Positions 50,431 to 59,264 of a DNA stretch of 64,000 nt are shown here, piece after piece. How positions within the stretch are numbered: the stretch's first letter is position 1; each line of letters begins with the position of its first letter. Under the pieces are notes generated by a model, which did not search any database, was not told the origin of the DNA, and saw nothing but the letters and a program-made list of their open reading frames with translations. Made by a program: the position numbers and the translations under genes. The stretch lies in assembly GCF_902703175.1 (NCBI RefSeq), contig NZ_CACRYJ010000004.1, positions 124,001-188,000 of the forward strand. Direction: 5' to 3'. Source of the stretch: Occultella aeris. Its GTDB lineage: Bacteria > Actinomycetota > Actinomycetes > Actinomycetales > Beutenbergiaceae.

Positions 50431-51716
50431 CGGGCCACCTCCGCAAGCTCGTGTGCCCGGATGGCGGGGCGCGCCGGTGCCGGCGGTGACATCTGGTCCG
50501 GAGTGCGGACGGCGGTCCCGGCGTACAAGGCGTGCAGCGCGGCGGCATTGCGGCGGCTGTCGAACAAGTCCTCGACCAGGAGCCGACCCGTGCTCGCGCG
50601 CTCGCGGGCGCTGTCGGGGTCCGTGAGGACCCGCTCCAGGGCGTTCGCGAGCGCGACCGGGTCGGCCTCGGGTACGAGCAGGCCGGTCTCGGCGTCGCGG
50701 ACCGCCTCGGGCATGCCGGTCACGGGGGTGGCGACGACGGGGGTGCCGAGGGCGAGGGCCTCGAGAACCACGGTGGGCAGGCCGTCGCGGTTGCCGTCGG
50801 AACCGATCACACACGGTGCGGCGAACACGGCGGCGCGGGAGACGACGTCGGCCATCCGTCCCTGCGGCAACGGGCCGTGGAAGGTGACGCGGCCGGCGAG
50901 CCCGCGCGCGATGACCTGCGCGCGCAGCGCGGCCTCCTCCGGGCCGGTGCCGACGAGCTCGAGGCGCACGGGCGAGCCGCGCCGGGCCAGGAGTGCCAGC
51001 GCGTCGACGAGGTGCACGAAACCCTTCTTCTCGACGAGGCGCCCCACGCCGACGATCACGGGATCGGTGCGCGCGTCGGGCGGCGTGACGCGGTAGGCGA
51101 AAGTGTCCAGGTCCAGGCCGTTGTAGAGGCGGATCACACCCGCCGCCGCCGTGCCGTACTCGCGGCGCAGGTGGGTGAGGTTGTAGTCGCTGACGGTGAT
51201 CACGAAGGCCGCGTCGGTGAGCTTGCGGGTCAGGTCCGCCGGGTCGACATCGGCGTGGAAGATGTCCTTCGCGTGCGCCGTGAAGCTGTAGCCGATGCCC
51301 GCGATGCGGGCCGCGAGCCGCGCCACCGTGGTGGAGACCGAACCGAAGTGGGCGTGCAGGTGGGTGATCCGGCGGCGGCGCACCTGAGCGGCGAGTTCGA
51401 CGGCGGCCGCGGCGTCGTCCGGGGCCGCCGCGAGGAGCTCGTCGAGGTGCTGGGCGAGTTCAGGCAGGACCGGCCTCGCGGCGCTCAGCACGCGCCACAC
51501 CTCGACCGCCCTGAGGTGGTGCGGCAGATAGGTCACCGGGGCGGCGACCCGGGCGAGGGCCTCGTGGAACCGGCCGTCGGCGGGGGGACGCAGCGAGAAG
51601 ATCTCGAGGTCGGCGCCTCGCTCCTCGAGCGCGAGCATCTCGGTGACGATGAATGTCTCGGAGAAGCGGGGGTACATCTTCAGGACGTAGCCGATGCGGG
51701 GTTCAGGCGGGAACAC
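50427..51716 (-). CDS. GT4-type glycosyltransferase (2)
   Basis: The 429-residue GT-B enzyme resembles colanic-acid/exopolysaccharide transferases: YPRFSETFIVTEMLALEERG at the N-terminus (residues about 15-34), HAHFGSVSTTVARLA, SFTAHAKDIF, then VGRLVEKKGFVHLVDAL and VLEALALGTPVVATPVTG. Start GTG 51716 overlaps the preceding gene by 14 bp. The SETFI/HAHFG pair is common in WcaL/AmsK-like enzymes of surface-glycan loci. The sugar specificity is unknown. Confidence 0.92.
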   Translation of the reverse strand: MFPPEPRIGYVLKMYPRFSETFIVTEMLALEERGADLEIFSLRPPADGRFHEALARVAAPVTYLPHHLRAVEVWRVLSAARPVLPELAQHLDELLAAAPDDAAAAVELAAQVRRRRITHLHAHFGSVSTTVARLAARIAGIGYSFTAHAKDIFHADVDPADLTRKLTDAAFVITVSDYNLTHLRREYGTAAAGVIRLYNGLDLDTFAYRVTPPDARTDPVIVGVGRLVEKKGFVHLVDALALLARRGSPVRLELVGTGPEEAALRAQVIARGLAGRVTFHGPLPQGRMADVVSRAAVFAAPCVIGSDGNRDGLPTVVLEALALGTPVVATPVTGMPEAVRDAETGLLVPEADPVALANALERVLTDPDSARERASTGRLLVEDLFDSRRNAAALHALYAGTAVRTPDQMSPPAPARPAIRAHELAEVAR

Positions 51717-52905
51717 GGGAGGACTCCAAGCTGGTGGGGGCGGTGAGCAGGCGGCGGGCGAGCGCGGGGACGCTGCTCAGTCCGTCGAGGTCGATCCGGT
51801 GGGGCTGCGGCCCACGGCCGACGGCCTCGGCGAGCCACGCGCCGAGGCGGCTGGGGTCGGCCCGGTCCGAGCGCATGGTGTCGAGGTTGCCGGCCTGCGC
51901 CAGCCGGTCGGCACGGATGGCCTGCTCGAGCCGGGGCCGCTCCCGCGGGACCACGAGCGCCGGCCGGGCGGAGGCGAGCACCTCGCAGACGGTGTTGTAG
52001 CCGCCCATCGTGACCACGGCACGTGCGCCGCGGATGAGGTCGAGCGTGTCCGTGACGAACTCGTGCACCTGGAGGTCGGCACGGCGGGTCGCGGCCCGGT
52101 GGACGGCGGCGCGGGCGCAGGGGTCCATGTACGGACCGGTGACCAGGACGCCGTGGTGGCCGGCCGGCAGCGGGGTCCGTGCGAACGAGCGGGCCAGGTC
52201 CGCGCCGTCCTGACCGCCACCGACCATGCACAGTACGTACGGTTCGTCCGGGGCGCCCGCGGCGGCTGCGACGCGGCCGGGCCGGGCACCGAGCGAGCGA
52301 CCGCGGCCGTGACCGAGGTAGCCGGTGAAACGGATCATCCGGGCGACCGGTTCGGGGAGCCGGTACTCGGCCACCATGTCGTAGACGCCGGCGTCCCCGT
52401 AGACCCAGACCTGGTCGTAGGCGGTCAGCAGGACCGAGGTGGTGTTCGCCTCCCGCCACTCGCGCCGGGTGACGTCGGGGCTGTCCAGCACGTCGCGCAG
52501 GCCGAGCACCACGCGGGTGCGTCCGTTCCCCCGGAGCGCCCGCAGGGCGCGATCCAACTCACCGCCGAGGCCGCGTGCGACCTTGTCGACGATGAACAGG
52601 TCCGGCGTGAAGGAGGTGACCGCTGCCGCGATGAGGCGGCCGCGCAACTCGAGCACCTCGGCCAGGCTCAGGTCGAGCACGCGGGCGCCGTAACCGCCGT
52701 CGGCGTCCTTGCCCACGGTCGGCAGGGTCAGGACCTCGGTGTTCGCGGGCAGCGGGAGGGCGGTGGCCTCGGGGGCACCGGTGAGGAGGAGGACATCGGT
52801 GTGGGCGTCCGCATCGACCAGGGCGGCCGCCAGCTCGATGTTGCGCCGGATGTGTCCGAGGCCCTGGGTGTCGTGCGAGTAGAGCGCGATCCGCCGACGC
52901 GTCAT
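51703..52905 (-). CDS. MurG/GT28-like glycosyltransferase
   Basis: The 400-residue enzyme opens the operon. The N-terminus IALYSHDTQGLGHIRRNIELA (split over residues 5-25) and the C-terminal donor-binding motif MGGYNTVCEVLASARPALVV place it with MurG/GT28-type glycosyltransferases. A family-typical VVPRERPRLEQAIRADRL follows. ATG 52905 stands behind GGAGGA, so the open frame upstream is not coding. It is divergent from a heparinase-like gene across 261 bp. Confidence 0.88.
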   Translation of the reverse strand: MTRRRIALYSHDTQGLGHIRRNIELAAALVDADAHTDVLLLTGAPEATALPLPANTEVLTLPTVGKDADGGYGARVLDLSLAEVLELRGRLIAAAVTSFTPDLFIVDKVARGLGGELDRALRALRGNGRTRVVLGLRDVLDSPDVTRREWREANTTSVLLTAYDQVWVYGDAGVYDMVAEYRLPEPVARMIRFTGYLGHGRGRSLGARPGRVAAAAGAPDEPYVLCMVGGGQDGADLARSFARTPLPAGHHGVLVTGPYMDPCARAAVHRAATRRADLQVHEFVTDTLDLIRGARAVVTMGGYNTVCEVLASARPALVVPRERPRLEQAIRADRLAQAGNLDTMRSDRADPSRLGAWLAEAVGRGPQPHRIDLDGLSSVPALARRLLTAPTSLESSRVPA

Positions 52906-53166
52906 CGGTCCTCCAAGTGGTCGGAGGCAGCCCGGGTCGGACTGCCGCGAGGATGACCACGATCCGGCGCGCCGGTGAAACGGAGATGAACGACGCATGA
53001 GAGGACCCTCATCTTCCGGGTCGCGCCCGGGCCACGCACGCGAGCGGGGCCGGCCTGCACGAATCCGGCGGCGTGGCGGAACGTGCAAAGGCACGCTCCG
53101 TCCGTGCATGGAGGCGTGGCGCTGCGTAAGGCGAGAATGGCTGGATGCCGACCGAAGGGATCACAG

Positions 53167-55308
53167 ATGTCGCAGGTGAGGCAGGTGCGCGTCCCGCGGG
53201 TGCCCGGTGCGGTCGCCCGTGCTGCCGTGCGGGAGGACCTGTGGGCGCGCCGGGCCGCCGAGGAGATCCGCACACACGCCCGCGCCGCGACCGCACGCCC
53301 GACGCTGGCGGACCGGCCGGACCGGGAACGGTGGTGGCACGTGGCGTGGGATCGACTCTCCGACGTCGCCTTCAGCCATCTCCTCGAACCCGATCAGGCG
53401 CTCGCAGACTGGCTGCGCGATCAGGTCGCCTGGATCGTCGACGCCGACGCGGATGCCTGGATCGGCCCTGGCTTCCGCGAGCGGGAGAGCCCGTCCCTCG
53501 GACAACTCGAGACCGCCCACGTCGCCCTCGCACTGGCCACGGTCCTCGAGATCGCTCCGGACGCCGTCGGGAATCTGCGCGAGCGTGCCGTTCAGGCGCT
53601 GCGGACGAAGGCGCTGGGGCCGTGCGAGCGGTGGCTGCGCCGGCGCGACGAGCATGCCGACGGCGGTGGCCGGCTGAACAACTGGTACGTGGTCCTGCTC
53701 GATGGCCAGGTGGCGGCGGCGCTGCACGCCGGGGGTACGGAGGATCTGGACCGGCTGCCCGCACGGCTGCAGCGTGTGCACGACCTCTTCGAGACGGACA
53801 GTTACGGCGAGTCGCTGCAGTACTGGGGCTACGCGGCGCGGCACGCCACGGAACTGCACGCCCGCCTGACCGGGTGGCTGGACCCATCCGGTGGTGGCGA
53901 TGCCGTCGCCGGGCTGGACCGCGCGGATCTGGACCGGCTGCTGCTCGAGCCGCTGGCCCGGTGCCTGCCCTGGGTCGCCGCCTCGCTGACCGCCCACTCG
54001 GACCCGGCCACGGACCGCATGCCCGGGGCGGTCAACCTCGGCGACTCCGCGCGCACCTGGCGCCCGCCCGCCGAGGTGCTGGCCGCCGTCTCCCGGCGCC
54101 CGCTGCCGCACGCCGGGCTGGCGAGTTGGCTGCTGGAGCGGTGCTATCCGGAGTCTCCGGTCCCGCTCGCCTCGGAGCTGAGCACGTTCGGCTTCTTCAA
54201 CCGGGCCGGCTGGCGCGCCGTGCTCGACGCGCCGGGGCGGGTGCCCGCGGTGGCGCCCGGCGAGGCGGCCCGGGCCGTCACCTACACGGCGGGGACCACG
54301 GTCGTGCGCACCGACTGGAGCACGGTGCCCGAGACGCTCGTGGCGCTGCAGACCGGGCACGATGCGTTGCGCGCCGCTTCGCACCGGCATGCCGACGTGG
54401 GTTCCTTCGTCCTGGTCCGGCGCGGGGTCAGCCTGCTGGCGGATGCGGGGCACTGCACCTACCGCCTGGCCGCCTACCGGGACGCGACGGCTGCGACCAG
54501 CCACAGCACGTGGACGTTCAGCGACCCGTCCGGGCCGATCGAGCAACATCAGGTCACGGCGGTGCCCGGACGGCCGGAGCCGGGCGAGGTCGCCGCGCTC
54601 GGGCAGACGCCGCTCGGGCCACTGCGCAGCGTCGGCGTCGACGTCGCGTCCGCGTATGACGCACCGATCTCGACGGCGCGGCGCACCTGGCACGTGCTGG
54701 TGCCGCACGTCGTCGTCGTGGTCGACGAGATCACCGCGGACCGCCCGGTCGAGATGCACACGCGGTTCGTCACCGACAACAGCGACGATGACCTGTCCAC
54801 CCACGTCGCGACCGGATCGCGCGTCGTCATCCGTCGCCGCGGCCAGGCCGCGAAGATCCTCAGGCTCGATGCGCGCACCGACGGGGCCGAGTCCGCTGCT
54901 CCGGTCGTGCTGTCGGCGACGGCCCTGCACGACGTGTACGACCCGCTACCCCTCGCTCCCGGCCAGGGCCGCGAGGGCAGCGGCGTGGTGCAGACCTTCA
55001 GCACCGCAGGGTCCGGCCGGACGCACCGCGCCGTCTACGCGATCATCGCCGACGACGAACCCCGGATCCGTGGGTGGCACGCGCACATCGAGGACGACCG
55101 GGCGGTCATCAGCAGCCCCGAGGGCACGGTCGTGGAGATCACGGTCGGGCGGTCCGTCCCGACCGAGGTCCGTTCAGCTGAGCGTCGGGGTCAGCGCCTC
55201 GCGCCAGACCTCGCGATGCCGGGCGACGTACCGGTGCACGGCCCGCCAGTGGTCGCCGTGGCCGGCGATGAACATGGAGCCCCAGGGCTCCCGGCCACAG
55301 CGATGTGA
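53167..55308 (+). CDS. Heparinase II/III-family protein
   Basis: The 713-residue protein has a helical toroid N-terminal half (DGGGRLNNWYVVLLDGQVAAAL, DSYGESLQYWGYAAR) and a beta-rich C-terminal domain. The heparinase-II/III motif SHRHADVGSFVLVRRGVSLL is near residues 402-421, where His and Asp/Ser-type residues act in lyases. No signal peptide is visible, so a cytosolic role is possible. ATG 53167 follows AGGGA. The last 40 residues run antisense over the neighbouring kinase gene and look unlike the family, so the ancestral stop was probably near 55185. It is divergent from the glycosyltransferase operon and may act on the same glycan. Confidence 0.83.
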   Translation: MSQVRQVRVPRVPGAVARAAVREDLWARRAAEEIRTHARAATARPTLADRPDRERWWHVAWDRLSDVAFSHLLEPDQALADWLRDQVAWIVDADADAWIGPGFRERESPSLGQLETAHVALALATVLEIAPDAVGNLRERAVQALRTKALGPCERWLRRRDEHADGGGRLNNWYVVLLDGQVAAALHAGGTEDLDRLPARLQRVHDLFETDSYGESLQYWGYAARHATELHARLTGWLDPSGGGDAVAGLDRADLDRLLLEPLARCLPWVAASLTAHSDPATDRMPGAVNLGDSARTWRPPAEVLAAVSRRPLPHAGLASWLLERCYPESPVPLASELSTFGFFNRAGWRAVLDAPGRVPAVAPGEAARAVTYTAGTTVVRTDWSTVPETLVALQTGHDALRAASHRHADVGSFVLVRRGVSLLADAGHCTYRLAAYRDATAATSHSTWTFSDPSGPIEQHQVTAVPGRPEPGEVAALGQTPLGPLRSVGVDVASAYDAPISTARRTWHVLVPHVVVVVDEITADRPVEMHTRFVTDNSDDDLSTHVATGSRVVIRRRGQAAKILRLDARTDGAESAAPVVLSATALHDVYDPLPLAPGQGREGSGVVQTFSTAGSGRTHRAVYAIIADDEPRIRGWHAHIEDDRAVISSPEGTVVEITVGRSVPTEVRSAERRGQRLAPDLAMPGDVPVHGPPVVAVAGDEHGAPGLPATAM

Positions 55309-55929
55309 GGTCTCGAGGAGGTCATACATCGCCGCGGTCCGGCGGACGATGGCATCCGGCAGTCGCGTGCGCACGGCGGGGTCGGCGGCGTAGCCGTCGA
55401 CGAGTGCGGCGAGTCTGCGAGCCGCGATGGCGGGCGCCTGCGTGGTGTCGGAGAGTGTGAAGGCCTGAGCGCTGTAGGCCAGGTCCCACAGGCGGGTGCT
55501 CGGTGCGGCGCCGTCCCAGTCGATGAACGTCCACCGCTCGCCGATGAGCAGGTTCCACGGGGTCAGGTCGTTGTGGCAGATCAGGTCATCGCCAGGAGCG
55601 GGGATCGCGATGTCCCAGGGCGCGTCCGGGGTGGGGCGGAACGCCGCGGCGGCGTCGTGGATGGCACGGACGAGGCGACCTACCCGGGTCAGCTCGACCG
55701 GGGTGAGCGGGTCGGCGCCGAGCGCCAGTCGGCCGGGGACGAACTCGAGGATCTGTCGACCGCGCTCGTCGCGGCCGAGCACCTCGGGCACGTCCACGCC
55801 GGCGTCGCGCACGGTGTCCATGAAGGCATGGACGTGCGCGGTCGCCTCCGTCCAGGGCTTGCGCACGGTCGCGCCGACCCGCACCACCTCGCTGACGTTG
55901 CCGCCCGCCAGGGTCTCCTCGTCAGCCAT
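55174..55929 (-). CDS. APH-type phosphotransferase (small)
   Basis: The 251-residue kinase-fold protein has the catalytic loop ICHNDLTPWNLLI (Asp in HND) and metal motif FIDWDGAAPSTRLWDLAY, both typical of aminoglycoside/choline-kinase-like enzymes. The N-terminal Lys lobe reads VVRVGATVRKPW. It is shorter than most APH enzymes (about 260-330 residues). Its 3' end overlaps the heparinase-like gene by 135 bp on the opposite strand. Substrate unknown; it could be a sugar or amino-sugar kinase. Confidence 0.85.
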   Translation of the reverse strand: MADEETLAGGNVSEVVRVGATVRKPWTEATAHVHAFMDTVRDAGVDVPEVLGRDERGRQILEFVPGRLALGADPLTPVELTRVGRLVRAIHDAAAAFRPTPDAPWDIAIPAPGDDLICHNDLTPWNLLIGERWTFIDWDGAAPSTRLWDLAYSAQAFTLSDTTQAPAIAARRLAALVDGYAADPAVRTRLPDAIVRRTAAMYDLLETSHRCGREPWGSMFIAGHGDHWRAVHRYVARHREVWREALTPTLS

Positions 55930-55989
55930 GGACCGAGGCTAGCTCGGTCCGCCCGCCATCGATCCACGGCCGACGTGGCTGGCGACCTG

Positions 55990-57939
55990 CTACGGGCGGA
56001 TCTGCAGCCTGTAGGTGAGCGACGTGCCCACGCTCGAGATGTCGAGATTGGTGATGACCCGTCGTTGGGTCCCGCCGAAGAGCGTGACGGCCGTCGGCGT
56101 GATGCTCATGTCCACGGCGCCGCCGTCGCCGATCGTCAGGTCGAACGTGCTGCCGCCGCGGCGGATCCGCACGCCCCGGGCCACGGCCGACCCGGCGCCC
56201 TCGGCGAGCGTCTCAGCATCGCCGACGAGGAAGCTGACCGTGTCGCTCGGCCCGACGACGAGCGGGACCCGCTCGGTGAAGGAGGTCTCGGCCGGTGCGT
56301 CGACAACGATCCTGACGCACTCAGGCAGGCACCGGAACGTGCGGTGGATCCGGTCGCCGGCGTCGGCGTAGGTGTAGGTGAACGGGAGGCTCTGGTGATA
56401 CCGCCCACCGGTCTGGACGGTGCTGACCGACGCATCGGTGTAACCGTCGGCGAGGATCGTGGTCCACGCACTCTCGGTCCCCATCTGGGTGGCCACGAAG
56501 GCCCCGGTGGCGTGGTGGTAGAAGAACGACGGGCCGCGGACCACCCGTGGCGAGAGGGCCCGACCATGATGCGTAGCGAAGTAGTACCCGGCGCGCTTGG
56601 TGAACACGTAGTGCGCGTCGAACCGTTCGTCGGACCGGGCCTCGACGAAGGAATCGGAGCCCATGTACGGGAACGCCGCGATCGCCGTCTGCCGCTCGAG
56701 CACGGTCGGGTAGACCGGCTCGTCCACGGTGAGGCGGAGGTTCTGCGGGGCCGTGCCACCGGCGCTGAGCCTGGTCACCTCGACCCCCCCGTCAGCCCAG
56801 GCGTGCTGCAGCGCCGCGAGGTGCTCGGCGGGCCAGTTGAGGGCCCGGACCACGTGCGACTCGTTGAAGATGTTCAGGTGGTCGGGGTAGTTGCTCGTGT
56901 CGGCCTCACGTAGGGCGGCCAGCGACCGCATCGACGTGCGGCTGGAGATGCCGTTCACGGTCCAGCCGGCGCCGTCGGGCTCCCAGAGGTAGTTGTACTG
57001 GCACCAGTCGAGGTGCTTGAGCGCGATCTGTCGGTAGCGATCGTCGCCGGTGCGTTCGTAGGCGACGGCGAGGTCCCGGAGCGCGGTGTAGAGGGAGTAG
57101 TGGGCGTCGAAGGCGGCGTACTCGTACATGTAGCCGGCCCCCTGGCTCTGACCGTTCGCCATCAGGTAGTCGAGCCGCTCGTGGTACGAGGCCTCGATGT
57201 GCGGGGGCATCAGATGCAGGAATGCCGAGATCCCGGTCATCCCCCCGATGATCTGGTTCACGTACCGCATGCCCGCGTCCCAGACGTCCGCGACGGTCGG
57301 GTCGAGCAGGTACTCGGCGCCGAGCTGAAGCGAGGCAAGCACCTCCGCACGGACCTCTGGGTCCCAGCCGACCTCCTCCATCATGACCGCCGCCTCACCG
57401 AGGTAGATCAGGCCGAACCCGGTCGCCGCCCGGTTCTTGTCGGTGTAGCTGTAGGCGGGCCACCACCCCTCGGGTCCCTGGAGCCGGAGGTAGTAGCGCA
57501 TCGCTGCGTACACGTGATCGCGGAGAACCGGGTCGAGGTAGTACGGGTTCCAGTCCGCCTCGTGTGTGTAGAAGAACGCCAGGGTGTAGACGGACTCCTG
57601 GTTCCGCGCGTTCCACGGGTCCGGGGCGTAGGCGGAGTAACCACCGTTGAACCACCCGACCGTCTCGGGGTCGGTGTCCTCCATGTTGTTCGCGATGTCG
57701 GCGAGGCTCACGAAGTACTGGGTGATGCGCTGCTCCTGGGGCGTGAACAGCGAACGGTCGAGCGTGGCGATGTCGTACGGGTCCATGTCCGGGATGGGCA
57801 GGGTTAGCACGTCCCCGATGTCGGCTGCCGCCGGGCGGGCCCGGCTGGCGAGGGCGATGCCCGCGACGCCGGCTGCGCTCATGCGCAACAGCGTGCGGCG
57901 GGAGAACGGGAGGGTGACGGCGGATTCCTGGCTGTGCAC
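55990..57939 (-). CDS. Large Tat-exported protein, possible polysaccharide lyase/hydrolase
   Basis: GTG 57939, behind GAAGGAGATACC, starts a 649-residue protein. It has a twin-arginine signal (FSRRTLLRMSAAGVAGIAL, residues about 12-30) and an alanine-rich cleavage region. The first half (about residues 50-410) is rich in aromatic, Asn/Asp and helix pairs (WFNGGYSAYAPDPWNARNQE, LRDHVYAAMRYYLRLQ), suggesting an alpha-toroid. The second half is beta-rich (FTYTYADAGDRIHRTFRCL). This layout is seen in polysaccharide lyases and some glycosidases, but I do not recognise a named family. The long frame before the GTG is not part of it. Confidence 0.7.
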   Translation of the reverse strand: MHSQESAVTLPFSRRTLLRMSAAGVAGIALASRARPAAADIGDVLTLPIPDMDPYDIATLDRSLFTPQEQRITQYFVSLADIANNMEDTDPETVGWFNGGYSAYAPDPWNARNQESVYTLAFFYTHEADWNPYYLDPVLRDHVYAAMRYYLRLQGPEGWWPAYSYTDKNRAATGFGLIYLGEAAVMMEEVGWDPEVRAEVLASLQLGAEYLLDPTVADVWDAGMRYVNQIIGGMTGISAFLHLMPPHIEASYHERLDYLMANGQSQGAGYMYEYAAFDAHYSLYTALRDLAVAYERTGDDRYRQIALKHLDWCQYNYLWEPDGAGWTVNGISSRTSMRSLAALREADTSNYPDHLNIFNESHVVRALNWPAEHLAALQHAWADGGVEVTRLSAGGTAPQNLRLTVDEPVYPTVLERQTAIAAFPYMGSDSFVEARSDERFDAHYVFTKRAGYYFATHHGRALSPRVVRGPSFFYHHATGAFVATQMGTESAWTTILADGYTDASVSTVQTGGRYHQSLPFTYTYADAGDRIHRTFRCLPECVRIVVDAPAETSFTERVPLVVGPSDTVSFLVGDAETLAEGAGSAVARGVRIRRGGSTFDLTIGDGGAVDMSITPTAVTLFGGTQRRVITNLDISSVGTSLTYRLQIRP

Positions 57940-58044
57940 GGTATCTCCTTCGATGACGTGACGGACGCCCTGTGGGCGCAACTCACCGGCGCACGGGGCG
58001 ATGATCCGTGCGCTGCCGATGAGAGGCCGCGACCTCTGATGTCG

Positions 58045-58057
58045 CGTTGCATCAACG
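58045..58057. promoter_or_regulatory. Small dyad between the lyase-like gene and kinase
   Basis: CGTTG-CAT-CAACG is a perfect 5-bp inverted repeat with a 3-base spacer in the 230-bp divergent region. It is a possible regulator site but short. No convincing promoter was found next to it. Confidence 0.25.
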
Positions 58058-58169
58058 TAGCGAGCGGCTGGGAACCCGCGCAAGGGCCGAGGTGGAAGAG
58101 ACTGCTGGAGCAGTTGGCTGGACGGGCGGCGGTACTCGTGCTGCGCCGCCTCGATGGCAGAGTTGGGGG

Positions 58170-59264
58170 ATGTCCGAATCCGACGTCACCGCGACGCTGC
58201 GCCTCGCCTCCGCCGCCCTCGGGCGCCCACTGACCGACCCGATGCCGCTCGGCGGGTCGACCCGGTCCCTGGTGCTGCGGGCGCGGACGCCCGTGGGGAC
58301 GAGCGTGGTCATCAAGCACTTCGAGCCCGACGGCGGCGGCGCGAACGGCGAGGACGGCGACGGCGCGTGCCGACGGGAGGCGGCCGGGCTGGCGCACCTG
58401 GACCACACCCCGGACCTGCTCGCCGCCGACCTGGCCGCGCGACTGGTGGTGATGACGGACGCGGGCTCGGCGCCGACGCTCGCGGACCTGTTGCGCGGCT
58501 CCGAACCGGACGCGGCCTGGTCCGCGGCGGCCCGCTGGGCCCACGCCCTCGGTGACCTGTGCGGCGGGTCGAGCTCCGCCGTCGAGGCCGTCACCTCGGC
58601 CATCGGCGAGAGCGCCGATCCCGGGATCGAGGCGAGGATCCGCGCAGGGGTTGACGCGATCGCCCGGGTGAGCGGCGCCGTCGTCCCGGATGACCTCGAG
58701 GCGGAACTCGCCGCCGTCCTCGGCCTGCTGAACGACCGGAGCGTGCTGGTGGCCTCCCCGGGGGACACATGCCCGGACAACGCGCTGCTCGAGCCGGACG
58801 GGAGGGTGGTGTTCCTGGACCTCGAGGGCACGGACGTCCACCACCCGGCTCTCGACGCCGCCTACACCCTGCTCCCGTTCGCGACCTGCTGGTGCGTCTA
58901 CGAGCCGCCGCCCGGGTTCGTGGAGGACCTGCTCGTCGAGTTCACCGGCGGGCTCGCGGCACACCTGCCCGCGGTCGCCGCGGACCCGCGCTGGCCGGGT
59001 CAGGTCCGCACGGCCTGCCTGGGCTGGCTCCTGATGATGACGGGCATCCTGCTCAAGTACACCGATGACCCCGAGCGCCGGCTGGGCCCGAAGGACTCCC
59101 CAGCCCTGACCTTTCGGGAGCACGTGCTGCTCCGATGGCGCTGGGGCACGCGTCAGCTGGCCGCCGACTTCCCGGCCGCGACCGCGTTCCTCACCAATGC
59201 CGTCGCGGGCGTCGAACGGGACTGGGGCGCCCTACGTCCGGCCGGCTACCCGGCGTTCGGCTGA
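58170..59264 (+). CDS. Kinase-fold phosphotransferase with GDTCPDN catalytic loop
   Basis: The 364-residue protein has an APH-like fold. The catalytic loop is GDTCPDNALL near residues 197-206, where HGDxHxxN is usual, and the metal motif is VVFLDLEGTDVHHPALDAAY. The N-lobe has SLVLRARTPVGTSVVIKHFE, including the ATP-binding Lys. ATG 58170 is preceded by a G-run only; the open frame upstream is not conserved-looking. It overlaps the insertase gene tail by 19 bp on the opposite strand. Substrate unknown. Confidence 0.83.
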   Translation: MSESDVTATLRLASAALGRPLTDPMPLGGSTRSLVLRARTPVGTSVVIKHFEPDGGGANGEDGDGACRREAAGLAHLDHTPDLLAADLAARLVVMTDAGSAPTLADLLRGSEPDAAWSAAARWAHALGDLCGGSSSAVEAVTSAIGESADPGIEARIRAGVDAIARVSGAVVPDDLEAELAAVLGLLNDRSVLVASPGDTCPDNALLEPDGRVVFLDLEGTDVHHPALDAAYTLLPFATCWCVYEPPPGFVEDLLVEFTGGLAAHLPAVAADPRWPGQVRTACLGWLLMMTGILLKYTDDPERRLGPKDSPALTFREHVLLRWRWGTRQLAADFPAATAFLTNAVAGVERDWGALRPAGYPAFG

